Below, in pieces: positions 12,500 to 24,564 of a stretch of 64,000 bases of DNA. Made by a program: the position numbers and the translations under genes. Each line of letters opens with the position of its first letter. Positions within the stretch are counted from its first letter, which is position 1. The stretch covers positions 16,727,193 to 16,791,192 of the forward strand of contig CM060174.1 of the NCBI GenBank assembly GCA_030549775.1, in the 5' to 3' direction. Below the pieces are notes generated by a model. That model was given only the letters and a program-made list of their open reading frames with translations, was not told where the DNA came from and did not search any database. This stretch comes from Tamarix chinensis. Lineage: Eukaryota > Streptophyta > Magnoliopsida > Caryophyllales > Tamaricaceae.

Positions 12500-13735
12500 T
12501 CATGGAGCTTATATTCTTCAAGATGGATTCTTATTCAAGAAAAACAAATTATGTGTGCCAAAGACCTCAATTTGAGATTTTATAATCAAATAAGTACATG
12601 AAGGAGGTATTTTAGGACACTTTGGAGTTCATAAAACTTTATAGTTGATGCAAGAACATTTTTATTGGCCAATAATGTAAAGGGGAGTGCAAGCCATGGT
12701 TACTACGTGTGCGCCATGGCAAAGAAGCAAGAGTTTCTTCAAAAAAGGGTTATACATGTCTTTACCCATGCCTAATCAACCATGGGAAGTAGTTAGTATG
12801 GATTTTATTTTGGGATTGCCTAGAACACAAAGAGGAAAAGATTCTATCATGGTTATGGTGACTCAATTGTCCAAGATATCTCATTTTATTCTATTTAACA
12901 TGACTGATGATGCTAATCATATTGTGGATTTATATTTCAAGAAGATCATGTGATTTCATGGGATTCCAAAGAGTATAGTTTCAGATAGAGATGTGAAGTT
13001 CCTAAGTTATTTCTAGAAGATATTATGTCATTTGGGAATGAAGCTTCTATTTAGTACATCACATCATCCTCAAACAGATGGTTAAACCAAAGTTACTAAT
13101 AAAACTGTGGGTACTTTGATAAGGGGATTGGTTAGTAAAAGTGTTAAGGATTAGGATATTAAGTTATCACATGCGGAGTTTTCTTACAATCAGAGTCCTT
13201 CAACTACAACAAACTCTAGTCCATTCGAGATAGTATATGATATTAATCCATATATACCAAATGATATTGTACCATTAAAGAAGGGGGAAGTGAGGAATTA
13301 TGATGCAGAAGAGAGAGTGAATTTCTTTTAGAAACTTCATCAACAAACAAAGCACAACATTGAGAAGGAAAATTAAGTACACAAGATAATAACAAAAAAG
13401 CATAAGATTCAACATGTATTTCAACTAGGGGATTTGGTATTGTTGTACTTAACGATTGAGAGATTTCCTAATATAAGGAAAAATAAGGTTATGGCAATGG
13501 AATATGGTCCTTTTTAAGGAATTATAAAATTTGGATAAAGTGCTTATAAACTAGATTTTCCAAATTCATATGGTGGGGTGTCTAGAACATTTAATGTTGG
13601 AGATATCACTTTATACTATGGAGATGCAAATTTGAGGGCAAATTCATGTCAAAAAGAGGAGAATGATGCAGGAGAAAATGTTGAAGACTTACAATTTATT
13701 ATTGTGGAACCTATTACCCTATATTTATAGATGAT
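12500..13735 (+). pseudogene. Integrase of element A (dead)
   Basis: Ty3/gypsy integrase. In order: a decayed zinc-binding N-terminus (GHFGVHKTL near 12620, then the CAPWQ remnant), the DDE core with SMDFILGLPRTQRG (first Asp, about 12797-12838), IVSDRDVKFLSYF (second Asp, about 12975), and HPQTDG followed by stop and TKVTNK, where the third catalytic residue Glu is replaced by Lys (about 13090). The C-terminal part (FQLGDLVLLYL, RTFNVGDITLYY) extends to about 13730. At least six stops. No envelope gene follows; the LTR comes next. Confidence 0.85.
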
Positions 13736-13739
13736 CCCT

Positions 13740-14744
13740 ATAAATTTGAAAACAAATGGATGACAAAATTGCTAGTTATGGATGAAACTTGCAAAACAAG
13801 TCTGTCATGATAGAAACGTGTGCATGGCATGCATAGAGGGAAACAATGTGTTGCATGGAAGGAATGAACGTGATATCTACATGAGGAGACTTTATTCAAC
13901 ACTTTGGACGTGTGATATTGATTATTATCATGTTGATATTAGTTAAAAAGATAAGAAATTTTAATTAGTCAAAAAGTTAGCTTAATTATATCTTTTAGGG
14001 TTATCTTATTCTATCTTTTGAGTTGTGATTGGAGTAGGGAGCAAGCCATTGGTTTATGTGTCAATTCTTATCAGATTTTTAGGAGGATTATTGTGTAATA
14101 TTAGGGAGGTGAAATGGCCATACAAACCATAGAAGTACACGACACAAAAGGGAGATGAAAGTTAATTAAATTACAAGTTTTGCTTAATTAAAATCTGTGT
14201 GAGTTCTTCTCAATTGTAATCAATTCTGTGTGAGTGATTATTATTTAAATCCTTAATCTCTTTATCTATGTGAGTTGTAAATTAATTTCTATCCTTCAAG
14301 CACTCCATAAAACCCACACCATTCCAACTTTAATTGCCATATACAATCGCCATGAACATCATCTTCAACACCCAACTTTAACCTATTTTCCTTATTTGAT
14401 TTTATCTATATCCTAACTTAAGATGATAATATTATTATTATTATCATATGATCATCCAAAAAATATTCACTTCATAATCTAATCATCAAATTACCATTAT
14501 TCCATTTTTCCATCATCATAATATTCATATCATTACTAAACCCTATTCATAAACCTTAACCTTATCCCATAAACCAAACTGTCCCAAACCCTTCATCATT
14601 CGAGCATCATCGTCATTAATTATACCATATCAAATCATCATAGTAATCATCTCTTCATCACTTTCAAACGATCATAACCCTTTTACAACCCTAATCAAAC
14701 TATAATACCACTCAAATCATGAGTATATATTCCTATACACATCA
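13740..14744 (+). mobile_element. 3' LTR of gypsy element A
   Basis: Ends ...ACACATCA at 14744. The last 585 bp or so repeat the 5' LTR fragment at 9520-10101 with many substitutions, so the insertion is old. The 5' edge is not certain; it should lie just after the integrase tail. The first 400 bp have no counterpart upstream of 9520. Confidence 0.65.
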
Positions 14745-16165
14745 AGATGATTCTTTTTACATTGAAAATATAACTTCAATATCCACAAATTTTATCACTT
14801 GACTATTTTCAATATCCAAACAAAAATTATTGAAAAGTATAAATAAATGTTAGTGATAATTTATTTTTCAGGTTTTATTATATAATTTTATTCTAAAAGC
14901 CTATATAAGCCCATGCAAAACCCTAATGGATAAACTTATATGTTTCCGTTCACCTCTATTTCTATGGCTTATGTGCTACACCTCCTACTAATGTTCTTAA
15001 ATATTTTCAACCAATTCATAAAGATCTTTAATTAATTCATTAGGCCTTCAGTTAATTCACCAAAATATTAAACCATCTTCAAGATTATAGATTAAAGATC
15101 TGATTCTTCTTCTTCTTCTTCTTCTTCTTCTTCTTCTTCTTCTTCTTCATCTTCTTCTTTTGATTTCATGGAAAAACTATTCATTCAATACCATCAAATC
15201 CTAGACTTATTTTGGTTTTATAGGATCATTCTTCATGATTGAAGACTTTATATTATATATATAAGGATTTTACCTTTAGTAACATTATATTTTTTAAACT
15301 TATATAAATATAATTATATATGTGTTGAATATGATCTCTGTAAAGTATGAATTTTCATTTATTATATAATATTATAATATTATAATTTTTTATAACTATA
15401 TGTTTTATACATTATGATATGTAATATGATTTGCCTACAAATATATGATTTTATGTTAAATTTTTAGTAGATTTGATTTGGCTACAACCTTAGATTATTT
15501 TACAAAAATCATACAGAGTTCAACAATTAGAGTTAACCTATAGTATTATAAATCAAATAGAAGCCCTAGAAGTTTTGTTTTCATTACAAAAAAAAGTTCA
15601 TTTTGAGTTATTTATAGAAAGCATATGGGGTTATAGTAAGGATTTTTTAAATCTTGAAAATTAGTATAAGTTACAAAACTAAATTTTTAGTGTGTTATGT
15701 TGGTTTTAACCAATATTTATTTTTGGTGGTTATATTAACACAAAATATTATTTTTTGAAATAAGGTGACTGAGTTTGATCCTTTAATTGCTTGTGGTTTT
15801 AATAATTTGGTTAAAGCTTTGCAGGTGATTTAGAAAACCATTTATTCTAGTTGGACTTATATTTTTTTGGAGAGTTTTATATTTGGAAAATTTTCCTTAT
15901 TTAGATAGTGGATAATAAAAGACAGAGAATTGAAGAAGAGTAGGTGCTTGTGTGTAGTATGTAATCACCTTAATAAAGAATTAATACTTTTAGTGGCACA
16001 TTCAACTATTCTAAGGGCCAATTGATTGGTTTGGCTTAAACAATCGATTAGTTTCTTCCCAAACAAGAAAATAGGTAATTTATATGCAAATAAGGGTTTA
16101 AAATTCAACCATATCATATCATGACATCACCATTGATAGAAAATAGAGGTTACGCATGCTCATAT
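14745..16165. other. No gene seen; contains a (TTC)n microsatellite
   Basis: AT-rich DNA with stops in all frames. A (TTC)n microsatellite of about 55 bp lies at 15104-15158 with one interruption (ATC). Nothing else recognised. Confidence 0.5.
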
Positions 16166-19133
16166 TGTAATACCCCACCATTTTATAAGTTTTGTTGCAT
16201 GGGAAGTTGTATTGTTTATTCAATTTGATAATCTATGATTTTAATTTGTAACTATAATTGAGTTTGAGGAAAAGTTTGATTTTAATAAGCTTTAGAAATT
16301 TAATAATATAAGTTTTAGGAGGACCCATCAATTGGTCCTAAAAACCGATTGAATTCTTTGTCATTTCTACTAAAGGGTTTTGCTTGACTAAACTGATTGA
16401 CTAGTTTGGGGAAACAATCAATTATTTGGTAGAATAGTTAACTAGTAGGCCAAAATAATTGGCTGGCTTGTGGGGTTGAGTACATTTCTGATCTTCGAGG
16501 AAAAATTATTATACCAAAATGGAACCTAGATAATCCCATTCCATGGTGTTCTTTAGAGATTCTTAACCTTTATGATCATGCTTTCTGCCAAGCTTCTACC
16601 TTAAATTGATTTTAGATTTCAATTCAGGTAATTAAGGGAGAGGATGATCTCAGCCTTTTCTTTTCCCCCTCTCTCCTCTGCACACTTCTTGAATTATTGG
16701 TTCAATTTTTAGGCTATCTCTGCTCAGGTGGGAGATTCCTTAGTGATTGTTCATTTCTAGTCTTGTGGTTATCAATTTCTTGATGATTTCAACCTACAAT
16801 CTCTTCAAATCACCATTTCAACTCTAGAAGGGATTTCATGCTATCTTTGAAAAAAATTTACCCATTCGACTCAAATTATAATGGTAGAAATTAGTTTTTT
16901 AGATTTGAGTATAGCAACACTTATTCGTGTATCTATTCGTTGGCTATAAATATTCCTAATGGAAACACCACTCATGGTTAGGGAATGGTAATGGTTAAGA
17001 TGGAATAAGTATGTGAATGCCTTGGTTACATATTGTATGGGACTTTTATGATAACGTGACCTCGAGAATAATATACTAATAACTCAAAGCAAAAAATAAT
17101 TGAGTTATGTATGGGTTTGGTTTACCTGATCCTTAATTAGCTACTAGGATTTAGTCTTCCTTATGGTATTATCGATGCCTCAAGCTTTTCCTTTAGGGGG
17201 GATCTTATTAGTTCTAGATGCCTTATCTACTCTATACATAGATGATGTACAAGGGAGTATTTATACTAAAGGATCAAGTTACCTAGGTGGTTTTTGGTTA
17301 TGACCTAGATTTATGTTTATTAGTGGTTACTTAGCTTTGCTCTAGACTTATGTCCTTTATTTGTTACTTGCCTTTAGCTAGACTTTATGTCATTTGGTTT
17401 GGATAGACTTCCATGGTATGTGAGACCATGGGAAAGTGCATAGTCCATCACTTAATAAGAATCTGAATGAGTATTTGGATAATTGTAACGAACCCATTTT
17501 TTGTTAACAAAAATTTTCATTTAAAATAGTGTGGAAGTTAAAAATACTTATAGGAAAAATGGGGTGTTACCACTATACCTGACACAAGATAGAAATCCAC
17601 CACCTATCATTTATCAGATACAAGGCAAAAATCAACAAACCAATTTAAAACAACGAAGTGTGAAGTTATAAATTACATAAACACTTTGAAAGATTGTTTA
17701 CATAGACAGACCTTAATGATATTTGACCATATCATTACATAAAATCAATTAGATAAAAATACGAAGCTAAATTAAAATGAGATTAGGGTGTGACCCCAAA
17801 ACAAGAACCATAGTCCGCCACTGACCCCACAAAATCTCCATATGTCTATGGTCTCAAGCCTCGAACCAAAACTTAGGTAGGCTTACTATTGGCCATCCCT
17901 AAAAACTTACACATGGCTCTCTACTCATGGAAATGAGTAAGCAAATGAGAAAATAGGAACATTAGTATTCTATGTACTGAGTAAGCTACGTTGCTCCCTC
18001 AATGGAAAAACAAGTATGCAAATTCTATCGTACATGGATATAATATTTACCATGTGTCATGCTAATATCATATACATAAGATTAAGAATACATTAACACA
18101 TACTATCATAAATAAATTAGATCAATGAGAATAGTGGCCACAAGCATTCTACCTTATGGTTTTACCTTGCTATCAGTAGATCAATGAGAATAGTGGCAAG
18201 GAGCATTTGGCTCTAGGGTATTACTTTGTTGACTGGTGCACTGGTGATAATAGTGGGGTCCCTAAACCTACGTGGATGTAAAATTTATGAGTTGATTAAC
18301 TATTACACTAATTTCATGTGCCTAAATAATAATAAATGATCCAATATGATCGACTAATGAGTATGGAATTCATGGTGTGATGTTATAGAGAAGTTGTGTG
18401 TTGATCAAGTAAGTTGCACCTTTTACTGAGAATGACATGGTTTTCTAATTATACTACAAGGAGCAACACTTAGATGTTCCAATGGTAAGTATCTGTTATT
18501 TCTATGTGAATGAGCATTGGTGGCATATGATCTTGATGCATGTAACTATCTAAATGATTATTTCATTTCAGTTAATATATGCATAATTTAATGTTCATGT
18601 GATTGATGTGATGCATTTGATGTGCTGTATACTGGCCTATCATAATAATCTTGTATAATGGATTAATTAGTATCATTGTACTAATGGATTCATTTTATGG
18701 GCCCCTGCTTATTCAATGAGCAGTAGCCTTTGCAGGTTAGCTCACAAGCTCATTTCATGGTTATTCCTTGAGTTCAGAGCATAGGGTAATCCTGGATTCC
18801 AATCATTGATTTGAACTAGAAGTTTTCTGTATTTTCCCCTTATAATATTTTATATTTTCCTTCCGTTAACATTCTTTGGTAATCACAGTTAATGGGTTTT
18901 ATTTGGAAGATGAGTTAGCCTTTCTAACTATTACACCACTCTAATTTATAATTATATTTTTAAAATTAAAGGAACATAATATTTTAGCCTTAGCACTTGA
19001 TATTGGAAAGGTAGAGGAAACTCGTCTAGTAATAATTGGGGTGGTAGTAGCCCAAAATTTACTATCTTATCTTTCTCTTGTAACTTTTTAAAAAAAAATA
19101 AAAAAAATAATTCTAAATTTTATGGGTGTTACA
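16166..19133 (+). mobile_element. Giant LTR copy (plus sense), itself interrupted
   Basis: Begins TGTAATACCCC and ends GGGTGTTACA, the expected ends of this LTR type read in the plus direction. It has the CT-rich leader (about 16640-16690), a few AATAGTGG units at 18125-18255 and a 3' splice-like CCTTTGCAG/GTTAG at 18730-18742, as in group II copies. The flanks (TCATAT on the left, TCATT on the right) are only an imperfect duplication. The interval 17484-18120 is an oppositely oriented LTR piece. Confidence 0.6.
17484..18120 (-). mobile_element. Inverted giant-LTR fragment, group III
   Basis: Starts TGTAACGAACCC and follows the order seen at 20187 and 21462 (GGTGTTACCACTATACCTGACAC, then CCACCACCTATC, then GAGTAAGC at about 17970). 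It lies inside the plus-sense LTR copy. Its distal end merges into the host LTR and cannot be fixed. Confidence 0.5.
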
Positions 19134-20186
19134 TCATTTCTATGTTAATATAAGTCAAACTTTTAGTAACACAATTATGATAACTATTAGGATATTAGCT
19201 TTTGCGAGTCCCAACTTTGGGTGTACAACCAATACCGTCTAGTTGATAATGAGACATAAAGGGTAGAGTAGAAGTCGAGGAGTGCATCTATAAATTATTG
19301 TGACTCAGCCATTCCCTTCCTCCTTACTTTTACTTCTCTTGTTAATTCTTTAATTATCTTCATTTCCAAGTTTTAGCTTAGATGAGTGTTTAGACTAGGG
19401 TTTATTATTTGAGGCTCTCGTTTTAATCCCATATTTCCTTTAATGTCTCCCCTTTTCCCCATTTTTCCTTGTGTATTTTATTTATGTAATCATCTCAAGT
19501 TGAACCTCATGTATGTTTATCCCAAAAGGATTGATTAGGATTTTTTTACTTTCAATTTAATTAAGTTTTTGAACCGTATCCAACATTCATCTTCATTGAA
19601 TATTTTTTTAGTCAACCATTTTTTCCATTAACTTTATTTTCTTCAACTTTTATCTCTATGTAAACATTTTGTTCATGATTTTCCTTTAGGCTTTGATCTT
19701 ATCAAAATCTCTTTTAAAGGGGTAATACGCTAACTAGTTTTCCTTGACCTCTTTTACATGCTATTTTCTTTGTTAACCTTAGAAATTACCTTTATATCTC
19801 TCCTTATAACCTTTTTTTTCACTTTCTTATCTTCCACAACTCTTGATTCCCACACTCTTCTTTCTATTTCACCATTACACCCATCCTCACCATTATTTTT
19901 ATTCATTACTTCTCCAATCTTTGAAACCCTTTGACTTCTCTAGGCCCAACTCTTTTTTCCATTAACATCCTTCTTTTAATCCTTTATCTCATTGGTCTCT
20001 ATGTTATGGTAAACCTTATTCTCATCAACCTTTTTTTTTCCTTATTTCATTGATTATTCTTTTGTTAAATTATCATTACTTGATTCTTTCTCACATTAGA
20101 TTCTCCTTCCCCAACCCTTTCTCCTTTTTGTAGTATCATAAATCTTTTTCAGTGCATCTCAATTATGAGATCCCTATGTCACTAAC
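19134..20186. other. No gene seen; pyrimidine-rich spacer
   Basis: T- and C-rich DNA without a reading frame of note. No LTR ends, RNA gene or known motif was recognised. Confidence 0.45.
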
Positions 20187-20420
20187 TATAACACCTCCTT
20201 CATTCACTACAAAAAGAAAATTTAATTTTGCATTAGTGAAAAATAGTAAATACACCTAGGAAAAATGGAGTGGTGATATTGCACCTAACACGGGATGGAT
20301 ATCCACCACCTGTCCTGATGCGGGAGTAGAGTCACAGAACATAACACCGAGGAAGACGGTTACGCTACTCAGAGCGGGTGCATGAATACGGGGTATTCAT
20401 GGCTTCATGAAACGTTTTTT

Positions 20421-20664
20421 AGCTAGTGTAACGTTTATTTTTAAGTACTAGTTATTGTTATTTACTTTTAGTCAACGTTTGTTATCTAGCGTAACGTTTA
20501 TTTTTAAGTACTAGTTATTGTTATTTACTTTTAGTCAATATTGGTTAGCTAGCGTAACGTTTATTTTTAAGTACTAGTTATTGTTATTTACTTTTAGTCA
20601 ACGTTTGTTAGCTAGCGTAACATTTATTTTTAAGTATGAGTTATTGTTATTTACTTTTAGTCAG
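20421..20664 (+). repeat. 63-bp tandem repeat, about 3.9 units
   Basis: Units start at 20421, 20484, 20547 and 20610 (AGCTAGTGTAACG or variant), exactly 63 bp apart. Each holds GTAACGTTTATTTTTAAG and TTACTTTTAGTCAACG. The array ends about 95 bp upstream of the TATA box, the usual place for repeated LTR enhancers. Confidence 0.95.
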
Positions 20665-20760
20665 TTAGTAACTAACTATTAACTAGCTAGTCTTAAGGGA
20701 ATTAATGCTTTTGGGAGGGAATATGCTTGTAATATTTTGAGAAGATACTCGGTTCCTTGG

Positions 20761-20769
20761 CTATATAAA
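20761..20769 (+). promoter_or_regulatory. TATA box of the solo LTR
   Basis: CTATATAAA after the 63-bp repeats and inside a short inverted repeat (CTCGGTTCC near 20749 and GGAAACCGAG near 20775). Typical U3 promoter placement. Confidence 0.65.
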
Positions 20770-21461
20770 CTATAGGAAACCGAGTAGAAACACACAACTT
20801 GAATAAGAAGAACAACCTTAAGCATTGCTTAAACCAGAATTCTATGTGGATTTGTCTCGAAACAAAACCGAATCTGTGTGAACGGTTTTGTTCTCGAAAC
20901 CTTAATCTTTATTTCTATGTGGTTGAAAGATTAATTTATCCTTCTACCTCGTGTTCCATTGTCATCAAACCCTTCGAATCCCCATCATCAACCTCCATAC
21001 TCCATCCTCATCAAATACTCCCTATAAACTCCATCCAAGTCTGAAACTCTAACCGTACACGCATCATGTCCACTATTAGAAACAAGGATAAGGAAACAAA
21101 CTTAAAAAAATAAGAAATAGAGTGTGAAAAAATATGTTATAGAAATTTAAATATTAAGTGTTTACAAGTGCGGCCACATCAAGTCCTAAAACAACCAAAA
21201 TGTATATTAGAATAGAATAACTAAAATGCTAAAATACAAAAGAGATGAACGTATATAAGAAAATCCCCAAAACTCTTGTTAATTAAGGACCAACAAAATA
21301 TCTTTGGGTGTCTATACTTTCAAGCTCCCAAGCCCAATATGGGATTAATCCTTTGCTCATGCGATTGATTAGGTGAATAAACAAACGGGAACATGAGTAT
21401 GCTATGTACTAAGTAAGCTAAGTTACCGCATTAATGAGACTCACAAGTATTCAATTCCTAC

Positions 21462-23068
21462 TATAACACCCCCCCCCATTTTTCACTACCAAAAAATTTC
21501 TCTTTAAAAAATTACAAAGGTAGAAAAATAATAAGCACACCTAGAAAAAAAAATGAGGTGCTACCACTACACCTAACACAGGATTGGAGCAAGCTGCCCA
21601 TCCCATTTTAGATAAAAGGCTGATAAACCAAACCACACAAAAAAAAAAAAGTAGAGTGCACAAGAAAAATGATATAGATACTTATAGAAAATGTTTACAG
21701 AATAAGACCTCAACGATTCCTAAAATACTCAAATACATGAAAGTAGGCTAAAATGAAATACTACAATGGTGGAAAACAAAGGTAGGGAATAACCTTAAAA
21801 CCTAGTCCATTAGGCACCACATAACATTCTTAATATGTCCACTCTCTCAAGCCCCGAGCCCAAAATAAGGTAGGCCCACTACCAGCAATCTACTAAACCC
21901 TTCATATAGCCCTTTGATCATGGGAATGATTAGGTCACCAAACAAATGGGGGTATTAGTATACTTCATACTGAGTAAGCCAAGTTGCTTCCCCAATGGGA
22001 TTTATAGGCATAAGAAATCCTAACATAATGTGGAGGTCATACTAGTCATATATCATGCTTATCAACATAACATTAGCATCATGGATAGCAGATATAGCTA
22101 AGCAAACGGGATATTGGAATAGGTTATTAGAGTTTATACTATGTATTCACATAGTTTTCCATTAGATCTATTTTCTATCTTACATAAACTTGTAAGTCAT
22201 TTATTTATAAGCCATTGTTTCTCTTTCCCATTATTTTCCTTCTATTTTTCTCTTTATCTACATCCTTATTCTTATTCTTAATGAGCGATGGACTATGCAC
22301 TCCTAATCACAATTCAAAGTCCAACCAGCCTCCTTAACCTTTCTCATAATACCCCTATACTTAGGGTTTTTCCTTTAAAACCCTAGTTAGGCTCCCATGA
22401 ATACTTCCACCAACCCACATACCAACTCTTCCTCATCACTCCAATCACCCAAAATACACTTTCCTACCCATATTTAACCCTCAAACTAACATTCCTAACG
22501 TAAGCTTTTCCCCTATATAGAGACCATGCACCCCATGTAAGGTTCAAATTCCCATACAAGATTTTATCCCTAGCCCTTCATTTTACTATTTTCTCCCTTT
22601 ATTTCCTCAACCATATGTCATAATACACTTAGGGATTTTCTCCACTTCTCCTTACTCACTTCACCCTCTTTATTTCTTTTAGTTCCCTACAACCGCTCAA
22701 ACCCACCTAAAGTCTCTAAACATGCATGTCATACCATCTTAACCATACATAGGAGTATGTCGCACATAACAAGTCATATCACACATTTTACACACAATAT
22801 AAATCATACTTAGCATACCTTAGCTCCTTGCAAACCAAGCTGCACTATACACATATTTAGTTCACATTCACATATAAGTACACATTACATACCATTACAC
22901 CCAAAGCCTTAACTACATCCTTGCCTAATAGGACCCCGAGCTTGGAGCATGAATCCTAGGCCTCCTCACGGGAAAGGGTTTGCTTACAACATATAAAAAT
23001 AATATACTAGTCATTTAACCTTCTTCCTAATCCTTTTTATTTATATACTTAACTAAATATTAGTGATA

Positions 23069-23099
<31 letters not shown>

Positions 23100-24564
23100 T
23101 AAATATTAAGTTGGTAGGAGGGATAAAGGCACAACCAGAAGGGACTACAAGCAAGGGGGAGGATGGTGGTGGTGGCAGCAGTGGCACAAGGTGGCGGCGA
23201 TGGTGGTGGTGGTGATTGTAAAAGAAGTTTTTTAGGGTTGGAAAATAGGAGGGGGTTAAGATTTGTTAGGTGGTTGGGTTTTGTGGTTTATAGGAGGTCA
23301 TGGTGGTGGGGTGGTGCCTCACGACAGCTACATAGGTGGTGGCAGTGGCTGAAAAGAAAGAAAAGAAAAAGAGGAATGAGGGAAAAGAAATAGGAAGAGG
23401 TGGTGTGGTAAGGTATGGGAAGCTTTTTAGGGTAGGAAGGGAGGCAATGAGGGTGGTGTTTGCTGTGGTGGTGGTGGCGCAGGGTGGCACATGTAGCGAT
23501 GGGATGTGCAAAAGAGCAGCTAAAGCTGCCTACTTTACACAAGAGGGAAGAGAAGAGGAAGGGAAGTTAGGGTCATAGTGGAGGTTCATTGGGTGGAGGG
23601 TGATGTAGGGAAGAGGAAGCGAGGGTGTGGCGATGGTGATGCAGCGTGACGACAATAGTAGTTATAGCTGAAGTAGTTGAGCGAGTAAGGATAGGGGTTT
23701 GATCTATAGAAATAGAGAAAAATGAGAGAACATAGAGTATTTAAAGGGGAAATGGATGGGGAAAGTGGACAAAAGAGGGAAGAAGACAAGGGGAGAGGAT
23801 GGTTAGCTACCAGTCAACATGCAAGCTAGAGTAGTATGTCGACATGGGGACAAGGTAGGGTTTTGTAAGGGGTGTAGGGGTAGGTGGGGAGCTAGGGGTT
23901 GTAGGAGGGAGGGGACCATGTAGGGCAGTGCCTGCTACACACCCTACAGGTCCAAATGAGGAAAGGAGGAGGTGAGAGAGGGGCAGAGCTACAAAGCAGC
24001 CATGCCTACTAGCTTTGATTGGGGGAAAAAGGTTAAAGATAGTGGTAGAAGGGGAAGAAGGGAGAAAAAGAGAAAAGAGGGGGAGTGGGGTGCTCATACT
24101 AGGCCACGTGGGGAAGAAAGTGGGTCGAGGGGAGGGAAAGGAAAGAAAAGGAGGGGGACGGGAGAGTGGTTGTTGCTAGGCATAGCCCAATTGGCCAAGG
24201 GAGAGGGAAAATTGGGGGGGGGGGAAAGAAAGAAAAGAAGAAGAAAGGAAGAAAAAGGGAAAATGGAGTGGTAGATTAGTTTAGGATTTTTTTTAATTTT
24301 AGGAATAATAAAAATAGTATTAATAATAAAATAATTTTTTTATTAATTTATAAATTATTATTATGATTTACTTAAAATTTATTTTATTTTAGAAAATAAT
24401 TTTATCCTCCACTAATTAAATCCCTACATCATTTTTCTTCTTTTATGGCCATAATTATTATTATAATAATATTATTATTTTATTAGATGGTATATATAAG
24501 TAAACATTAGCCAATAATCCTCATTTTATTTTTAATTCCTAAAATATGGTTTTGGGGTATTATA
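21462..24564 (-). mobile_element. Giant LTR copy, group III
   Basis: Starts TATAACACCCCC and ends GGGGTATTATA, both one or two changes from the usual TGTAACACC...GGGGTATTACA. Sense strand is minus: a purine-rich block (23100-24260) is the CT-rich leader, and TTTAAATA near 23735 may be a TATA box. A 5' splice-like AAG/GTATG lies at 22819-22814. The flanks CCTAC and GTAGA do not match, so no target duplication is visible. Reading frames at 23163-24274 are Arg/Gly- or Pro-rich artefacts. Confidence 0.65.
22812..22824 (-). other. Conserved 5' splice-like site in LTR leader
   Basis: Minus-strand GAGCTAAG/GTATGC (GT at 22818-22817), at the same place as the donor sites of the copies at 696, 40251, 48242 and 60129. 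Confidence 0.45.

Larger units (their letters stand above)
20316..21066 (+). mobile_element. 751-bp solo LTR with TGTCC target duplication
   Basis: The ends are TGATGCG...CGCATCA, a 7-bp terminal inverted repeat with the TG..CA of LTRs. TGTCC flanks both sides (20311-20315, 21067-21071), a perfect 5-bp duplication. It has repeated 63-bp units in the presumed U3, a TATA box at 20761 and a transcribed-looking U5. It resembles none of the other LTRs in the window, so it belongs to a separate family. No internal coding region remains. The 81-residue frame at 20799-21044 lies within R/U5 and is not a gene. Confidence 0.85.
20187..21461 (-). mobile_element. Giant-LTR fragment, group III, split by a solo LTR
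   Basis: Starts TATAACACCTCC (decayed TGTAACACC) and follows the group III order GCACCTAACACGGGATGG, CCACCACCTGTCC. The sequence is interrupted at 20316-21066 and resumes with ACTATTAGAAACAAGG, in register with the copy at 17581. It ends where the next copy starts at 21462. Confidence 0.6.
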
